Source of the DNA: Chitinivibrionia bacterium
GTDB taxonomy: Bacteria; Fibrobacterota; Chitinivibrionia; Chitinivibrionales; Chitinivibrionaceae
Assembly (NCBI GenBank): GCA_009779925.1
Contig: WRAZ01000015.1
Location: 1-44,210, forward strand
Direction of reading: 5' to 3'
DNA length: 44,210 nucleotides
Both the position numbers and the translations under genes were made by a program. Below the pieces are notes generated by a model. That model had not been told where the DNA came from. It was given only the letters and a program-made list of their open reading frames with translations, and did not search any database. Every line of letters starts with the position of its first letter. The stretch's first letter is position 1. Positions 39,708 through 44,210 of the stretch are shown here, piece by piece.

Positions 39708-41215
39708 ACGTTCGCGTTCGCGTTTAATTTCATTACGTTGCTTGTGCCGCCTTCTACAAAAGACTGCTCGGAAATGCGCGTTAATACGGCGTTATCGGTA
39801 AATTCCTTAAGCGTAAGCGCGCCGTTGTTGCACATTGTGGCTTTAAGTTTTGCAAGCGAAATGCTCAACGCCTCCGAAAGCGCGCCCATCGCGGGAACAT
39901 AAGCGTCAACGCCTTCTTCAAACTTCATTGCGCCGCCGCTTGCGCCGCCTTCGCTGTAGCGTTGCCAATTTCGCGCGCGGTTGCTGCCTTCGCCCCAATA
40001 CGCTTTGTAGCGTTGTCCGTTTATGGATATTTTTTGCGTGGGACTTTCGTCGGTCATTGCAAAATAGCGACCCATCATCACGAAATCGGCGCCCATCGCA
40101 AGCGCAATAATTATTTGAGTGTCGTTTACAAGTCCGCCGTCGGAGCAAATCGGCACGTAAATTCCTTTTTCCGCAAAATAACGGTTTCGCTCGTTTACCA
40201 CGTCCATAAGCGCGCTTGCTTGTCCGCGACCTATTCCTTTTTGCTCGCGGGTTATGCAGATACTTCCGCCGCCTATCCCGACTTTTATGAAATCGAGCTG
40301 CGCTTCGTCCGCCAAATATCTGAAACCGTCGCCCGCTATTACGTTTCCGCCGCCTACAATTACTTTGTCGCCGTAGTTTTCTTTTATCCAAAGCGCGCAA
40401 TCTTTTTGGTATTCCGAAAATCCGTCCGAAGAGTCTATTGTAAACACGGTTGCGCCTGCTTCGACCAATGCTGGAACGCGCTCTTTGTAGTCGTGAGTGT
40501 TAATTCCCGCGGCGGCGACAAGTCGTTTTTCGTTGTCTATGAGCTCGTATGGATTGTCGTTGTGAGCGACAAAATCTTTGCGGAAAACCAAGGAGTCCAA
40601 GTAGCCTTCGCTTGTTAAAACAGGCATACAATCTTTGCGGCATCTGCGAATTGCAACGTTTGCGTCGTGAAGCGAAACCCCCACGGGCAACGAATGAACT
40701 TTTTCGACGGGAGTCATATAATCCGAGACGGGCTTCGACAAATCGTCTTCCTTTGCCCAATAATCCTTGTCGGTCAAAATCCCCAAAAATTTACCGTTAT
40801 TTTTACCGTTTTCGGTTATTGCAACCGTGGAATGGTTTGTTTGCGAAACCAATCTCAGCGTATCTTTGAGCGAAGTAGTCGGCGAAACATTTGTGTCGCT
40901 CTTAATAAATCCCGCCTTAAAATTCCTGACGGAGCGTATCATTGCCGCCTGATTTTCTATAGGTTGCGAACAAAAAACAAACGCCATTCCTCCCTCGCGG
41001 GCAAGCGCAACACCCATTTCCGCACCCGAAACCGCCTGCATACTCGCCGCAGAAAACGGAATATTTAAAGAAAGCCGCGGTTCTTCGCCAATTTTAAAGC
41101 GCGAAATCGGAGTTTTCAAAGAAACGTTGTTCGTAGTGTGTTTTCTCTCGCTCAGCCGCGGTATCAGAAGATATTCGGAGAATGTCCTCGATACGTCGTT
41201 GATAATAATAGCCAT
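39704..41215 (-). CDS. guaB: IMP dehydrogenase
   Basis: 503 residues. The barrel contains the catalytic cysteine loop GIGGGSICITREQ (the family norm is GPGSICTTR, so slightly unusual), the NAD-binding GGGNVIAG and DGGLVNDTQII strands, and GSNRARNW in the flap. Residues about 105-225 are a CBS pair (LGILTDKDYW, DYMTPVEKV). It oxidises IMP to XMP in guanine nucleotide synthesis. First gene of an operon with LolA and MMPL, which is an unusual neighbourhood. AAGGAGT upstream of the start. Confidence 0.95.
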   Translation of the reverse strand: MAIIINDVSRTFSEYLLIPRLSERKHTTNNVSLKTPISRFKIGEEPRLSLNIPFSAASMQAVSGAEMGVALAREGGMAFVFCSQPIENQAAMIRSVRNFKAGFIKSDTNVSPTTSLKDTLRLVSQTNHSTVAITENGKNNGKFLGILTDKDYWAKEDDLSKPVSDYMTPVEKVHSLPVGVSLHDANVAIRRCRKDCMPVLTSEGYLDSLVFRKDFVAHNDNPYELIDNEKRLVAAAGINTHDYKERVPALVEAGATVFTIDSSDGFSEYQKDCALWIKENYGDKVIVGGGNVIAGDGFRYLADEAQLDFIKVGIGGGSICITREQKGIGRGQASALMDVVNERNRYFAEKGIYVPICSDGGLVNDTQIIIALAMGADFVMMGRYFAMTDESPTQKISINGQRYKAYWGEGSNRARNWQRYSEGGASGGAMKFEEGVDAYVPAMGALSEALSISLAKLKATMCNNGALTLKEFTDNAVLTRISEQSFVEGGTSNVMKLNANANV

Positions 41216-41608
41216 AATTTTACTCCTTTTTGGCAGTAAAATAATATATGCGCTACGGTCGGACGACGGTTGCCGACCATTTTGTTTATTTTTTTTCTTA
41301 TGGTTGGAAATTTTATTCGCCCAAAATTACAAAAAAGCCCTTTCTGCGCCACATCAAGATAGCGTTTAACCATCCCTTTATGACAACGGTGGGTAATCCG
41401 CTCGCAAAGTTCAAGTTTCTGAAACAAGTCCAGCATACTTTTGCAGTACGAAGTCGAAATCCCTGAAAATTATCTGTTCGGTAAACCCTTCATCAAATAA
41501 CGCAAAAAGAGCGAAATTATTGCATACAGAAATAGAATATAATGCTAAATTGTCGGATTTGCTTGTTTTTTTGATAAGAAAGTTAAATAATTATTGATTT
41601 TTTTTGTA
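41216..41608. other. Intergenic stretch with one hairpin, no gene recognised
   Basis: A hairpin GGTCGG (41257-41262)/CCGACC (41273-41278) with TTTTG after it on the plus side. Open frames here (for example 41248-41466 plus) show no recognisable protein pattern, and neither strand gives a convincing ribosome site. It may contain the worn remains of a gene. Confidence 0.4.
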
Positions 41609-41887
41609 TTACTTATCTCCATAATGGCTTTTTGCAGAAATTATCTCAACCATAACAACTTCATCTTTTATTGAGTAAATCAAACGATGTTCACGAGTTA
41701 TTCTTCTCGACCAAAATTCTCTCAATCCGAATTTTAACGGCTCAGGTTTTCCTGTTCCTGTCCTTGGATGTATTTTCAATTCTTCCAAAAATGTCATTAT
41801 TTTGTTAAAAGCCGATAAATTACCCGTCCGTTTGTAATCTGCTATTTCTTTAAATACTTTTTCAGGAATATCAAGTTCGTAAATCAT
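41609..41887 (-). CDS. YoeB/Txe-type mRNA interferase toxin
   Basis: 92 residues. GTGKPEPLKF, SRRITREHRLIYSI and SAKSHYGDK contain the Glu, Arg and His expected at the YoeB active site. The start overlaps the antitoxin stop by 4 bases. YoeB cuts mRNA at the ribosomal A site. Confidence 0.92.
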   Translation of the reverse strand: MIYELDIPEKVFKEIADYKRTGNLSAFNKIMTFLEELKIHPRTGTGKPEPLKFGLREFWSRRITREHRLIYSIKDEVVMVEIISAKSHYGDK

Positions 41888-42153
41888 ATTTTATCAAAAA
41901 ATTCCCGAACGCTTTGATTTCTGCCTATAACGTAATGCTTCTCTGTTTTTGACGCTTCAATTCTATTTTTCAAATACGCCAAATTTTTGGGGTCGTCAAA
42001 CCAAGTATCACCGCTTGGACTTGGATTGTGCGATTTTTTTGATTGCTTTTCTTTTTGAATAATATAGCGAACGATAATGCCCTGTTTTCTTGCTATTTGG
42101 GCAAATGGTTTTAAGTCAAGTTTGTTTTCAGCTTCCAGCAACATCTGCGGCAT
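41884..42153 (-). CDS. Antitoxin of the YoeB-type pair
   Basis: 89 residues, begins MPQMLLEAENKLDLKPFAQI, with a polar middle and KNLAYLKNRIEASKTEK in the second half. Position (ATGA coupling upstream of YoeB) and size identify it as the antitoxin; it does not look like a standard YefM/Phd protein, so the fold is uncertain. A TATATT box lies about 50 bases upstream. Confidence 0.75.
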   Translation of the reverse strand: MPQMLLEAENKLDLKPFAQIARKQGIIVRYIIQKEKQSKKSHNPSPSGDTWFDDPKNLAYLKNRIEASKTEKHYVIGRNQSVREFFDKI

Positions 42154-42235
42154 ATTATTTTACCTTTCCGCTTCTATAAATTTTTGTTTATAAAAAAACA
42201 ATATACTATTTGCCACGAGCAAAAACAAGAAAACT

Positions 42236-43312
42236 TTAATTTTTCCCCCATTGCGCCAACAATTCCGACGTTTTCCTCGCCAAAATTTCCGCCGCGCTCT
42301 TGGGTTTCTTAAAAACACTCTTGATAATACTCGGAATTTCTTCCAAAACGCTTGGAAAAACTTGCGGCATTATTGCACCAATGCTGAGCGTTTCGGAATA
42401 TTTTTGCGGGAAAATCTTAGTAAGCGCGCCATAAAACAACTGATAGAACCCACTCTTTTGAAAAAACGGCGTAAGAAAAAACCAAAGCGAAATCTTGGCA
42501 GTATGATGCAACGCGCCCTGATAATTATAAAACGCAGAAGAAATAAACAGCGCAACAATGAAAATCCCGTATCGCTTAACAAACTCAACCGCGCCTAACA
42601 ACCTGCAATTTATGAATTTAGAAACAATTAACCCCGCCAAAAATATTGCGGCGTAAAAAATATAATTTTCAAAAATAAATGTTGTTGCGATTACAACAAT
42701 TAACACGGCAATCCCGTAGGGGCGTATTGCATACGCCCTATCGCCAATATTGTCGTTGTCGTTTTTTTTGCATTGCATATCGTTTTTTGAGCGTATGCAA
42801 TACGCCCCTACATTATCATTAAACGAAATTCCGTTGATTTTCACCGCCAAAAATCCCGTTATCGCCCCCGTAAAAAGCGAAACCGCAAGCATTATCGGTA
42901 ATTGCCACTGCCATACGAAATTTCCGCCCATAATGTGATAAAGCACAAACAATTGCACGATATTATGAACTATCGCACAAAAAATCCCGATTGCGATTGC
43001 GCCGAATTTCCGCGATTTTATGAGCGCCGCGCCCAAAATCACCGAAACGACAGTCCCGCTTGTTCCCAGCACAAACGGCAAAATTGCAAAGCCGAAAAAC
43101 GCCATAATAACCCATTGACGAATGAAAACAAAGGCAAGCGCGTCAATTAGTCCGTATCTGTAAATCCAAACCATAACAACCGCGTGAAAAAGCCCGATTT
43201 TCAGCCAAGGCAAAACAGGAATTACAGGGAAAAACCGCTCAATCCCCGCCAAAAGAAACGCCATAACAAACAGCGCGGCTTTTTCATTCTGTCTATCAAT
43301 TAGCATAAACAT
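42236..43312 (-). CDS. Gx transporter family membrane protein
   Basis: 358 residues, about ten TM segments. The first 160 match the Gx transporter/heptaprenyl diphosphate synthase component I family (FPVIPVLPWLKIGLFHAVVMVW, GTSGTVVSVILGA), an ECF S-component-like fold. The last 150 are a further membrane domain (FVKRYGIFIVALFISSAFYNY). Residues about 167-200 are encoded by a palindrome pair at 42716-42811. It overlaps the NusG domain II gene, a partnership also seen in Rnf or FMN-transfer gene clusters. Substrate unknown. Confidence 0.85.
   Translation of the reverse strand: MFMLIDRQNEKAALFVMAFLLAGIERFFPVIPVLPWLKIGLFHAVVMVWIYRYGLIDALAFVFIRQWVIMAFFGFAILPFVLGTSGTVVSVILGAALIKSRKFGAIAIGIFCAIVHNIVQLFVLYHIMGGNFVWQWQLPIMLAVSLFTGAITGFLAVKINGISFNDNVGAYCIRSKNDMQCKKNDNDNIGDRAYAIRPYGIAVLIVVIATTFIFENYIFYAAIFLAGLIVSKFINCRLLGAVEFVKRYGIFIVALFISSAFYNYQGALHHTAKISLWFFLTPFFQKSGFYQLFYGALTKIFPQKYSETLSIGAIMPQVFPSVLEEIPSIIKSVFKKPKSAAEILARKTSELLAQWGKN
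42716..42811. repeat. Palindrome pair inside the Gx transporter gene
   Basis: GTAGGGGCGTATTGCATACG at 42716 and its inverted partner ending GCCCCTAC at 42811, each itself palindromic. In frame, encoding GAYCIRS and DRAYAIRPYG. Confidence 0.85.
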
Positions 43313-43685
43313 CTATCCTCGGCATTTTTGTAGGGGCAGGTTTAAAACCTGCCCTAACGGGTCTTCGGTGAACAGAAACCATAACCCTATTCGGCACACA
43401 CACAATTTGCCCGCTCGAAATAACGCCGATTGACGTACAAATCTGATTTCGACATTCGCTTTTCACAAATTGCGCGGTTTGGTTTTGCAGAACGATTTTC
43501 ACCGAATTGCGAATTATTGTTGTGTCGACAGAAAGTGGGATTTCTATTTTTTCGCCGTCTGCGAAGATTATGAATTTGTCGATATTTTGCGGTGCAAGGG
43601 CAGGTTTTAAACCTGCCCCTACGATAACAAACGCGCCAATTATAAAAATTGCGATAAAAATGTCAAAAGGCGCGAATAATTTCAT
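43296..43685 (-). CDS. NusG domain II-containing protein
   Basis: 129 residues. One N-terminal TM segment (about 10-24), then a beta domain with C78-RNQIC83, a GVISSGQIVCVPNRV strand pair and C96: the NusG-domain-II family found beside Gx transporters and Rnf/ApbE genes. Two palindromes add residues 22-32 (VGAGLKPALAP) and 109-120 (VRAGFKPAPTK). The second has shifted the natural end so that the stop now lies inside the next gene. Starts 4 bases after the trxB stop. Confidence 0.82.
   Translation of the reverse strand: MKLFAPFDIFIAIFIIGAFVIVGAGLKPALAPQNIDKFIIFADGEKIEIPLSVDTTIIRNSVKIVLQNQTAQFVKSECRNQICTSIGVISSGQIVCVPNRVMVSVHRRPVRAGFKPAPTKMPRIDVYAN
43330..43358. repeat. GTAGGGGC palindrome at the end of the NusG domain II gene
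   Basis: GTAGGGGCAGGTTT and AAACCTGCCCTAAC; in frame, encoding AGFKPAPT. Confidence 0.8.
43594..43622. repeat. GTAGGGGC palindrome in the NusG domain II gene
   Basis: AAGGGCAGGTTTTAAACCTGCCCCTAC-type element; in frame, encoding VGAGLKPALA next to the TM segment. Confidence 0.8.
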
Positions 43686-43689
43686 AAAA

Positions 43690-44210
43690 TCAATTGTTCA
43701 ACAGCCATTTTTCGGTAGCCAGAGCGGCTTTTGCGCCGTTTCCTGCGGCGACTACCGCTTGACGGTAATTCGGGCACATAACATCGCCCGCCGCAAAAAT
43801 TCCCGCGACGTTCGTCATATTGTTTTCATCGACGACGATATATCCGTTTTCGTCCAATTTTACCAAATCTTGCAAAAACGCAGTGTTTGGAATATTGCCA
43901 ATCGCCTCAAAACAGCCGCTGACGGGTAAATCCGAAATTTCGTCTGTTTTAGTATCTTTTAATTTCATTCCCGCGAGCAGTTTTTCGCCGTAAAATTCAA
44001 CGGGGATTTTATTGAGAAGCACTTCGATTTTCGGAGTTTTAGCCAAATGCTGTTGCATAATTTTACTGCCTCTGAACTCGTCTCTTCTGTGAATTAAATA
44101 TACTTTTTGCGCGAATTTTGTCAAATAAATCGCCTCTTCGATTGCCGAGTCGCCGCCGCCGATTACGGCAAGGTCTTTGTTGCGAAAAATCGGAAGTCCG
44201 CCGTCGCAAA
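43690..44210 (-). CDS. trxB: Thioredoxin reductase (partial, runs off right edge)
   Basis: The last 173 codons are in the window. The NADPH-binding motif VIGGGDSAIEEA and HRRDEFRGSK, then the FAD motif GIFAAGDVMCPNYRQAVVAAGNGAKAA, identify TrxB. The leftmost residues visible (CDGG) are the end of the redox CATCDG motif, so the second redox Cys is in the window. First gene of an apparent operon with the NusG domain II and Gx transporter genes. Confidence 0.95.
   Translation of the reverse strand, partial: CDGGLPIFRNKDLAVIGGGDSAIEEAIYLTKFAQKVYLIHRRDEFRGSKIMQQHLAKTPKIEVLLNKIPVEFYGEKLLAGMKLKDTKTDEISDLPVSGCFEAIGNIPNTAFLQDLVKLDENGYIVVDENNMTNVAGIFAAGDVMCPNYRQAVVAAGNGAKAALATEKWLLNN

Noticed and set aside
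41248-41466. Small ORFs after guaB on either strand
   Set aside because: No recognisable motif, no ribosome site, and both strands are equally open; treated as intergenic.
1-44210. tRNA, rRNA or replication origin
   Set aside because: No cloverleaf with TTCGANTC-type arm, no rRNA signature and no DnaA box cluster or dnaA/rep gene noticed on reading.

Overview
The window is AT-rich bacterial DNA. It reads as a chromosome segment in which a few housekeeping operons alternate with stretches of toxin-antitoxin-like and nuclease genes, decayed genes and repeated non-coding elements. Many products have Sec signal peptides, which with LolA, MMPL and CHU_C/FlgD-type C-terminal folds suggests a Gram-negative, probably anaerobic or gut-associated lineage. 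Fibrobacterota or a relative is my best guess, but no marker here proves it. Where a promoter is clear it reads TTGACA/T-N18-TATTTT or TATATT. No tRNA, rRNA, CRISPR array or intact insertion sequence was found.

Layout. 1-10.4 kb (accessory): a zeta-like ATPase with a small partner, a small four-TM protein, a short SPFH-like protein, an ORF6N gene, a GIY-YIG-like gene followed by a secreted protein, a RhuM-Fic protein, a DUF1016/PDDEXK nuclease and a coiled-coil protein. Threaded among these are four related structured RNA loci (A 1071-1266, B 3559-3777, C 7585-7696 decayed, D 10174-10397 on the minus strand). 10.5-14.6 kb (core): comM/yifB, rpsT and two tandem UbiA-family prenyltransferases. 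14.6-23.2 kb (accessory): a YafQ/DinJ-type pair, a stand-alone Clp N-domain protein with a broken HNH gene, a GLUG-repeat secreted protein, three GNATs, a DUF3990/DUF3791 module and a ZIP transporter. 23.1-26.8 kb: a hybrid histidine kinase and an HD-GYP response regulator in one operon. 27-31.7 kb: glycosyltransferases, a PIN protein and a large secreted lamin-tail-like protein. 31.7-36.6 kb (accessory): a DUF4160/DUF2442 pair, small proteins, a triplicated gene-end repeat, a GAGAA tandem repeat and a second DUF3990/DUF3791 locus whose toxin has lost its middle. 36.7-44.2 kb (core): guaB-LolA-MMPL, a YoeB-type pair, and trxB-NusG domain II-Gx transporter.

Two signals stand out. The first is the RNA family. 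Each intact copy follows a TATTTT promoter, has a long closing stem that differs in sequence but keeps pairing between copies, contains two inner hairpin elements, and ends in an intrinsic-terminator-like hairpin 30-50 bases before a gene with a good ribosome binding site. This looks like a leader (attenuator or riboswitch) or a mobile small RNA, and I could not match it to a known class. The second is a family of GTAGGGGC/GTAGAGAC palindromes. Some sit between genes and probably act as terminators. Others lie in frame inside at least five proteins (MMPL, LolA, Gx transporter, NusG domain II, lamin-tail protein), where they encode recognisable extra peptides such as AGFKPAPT.
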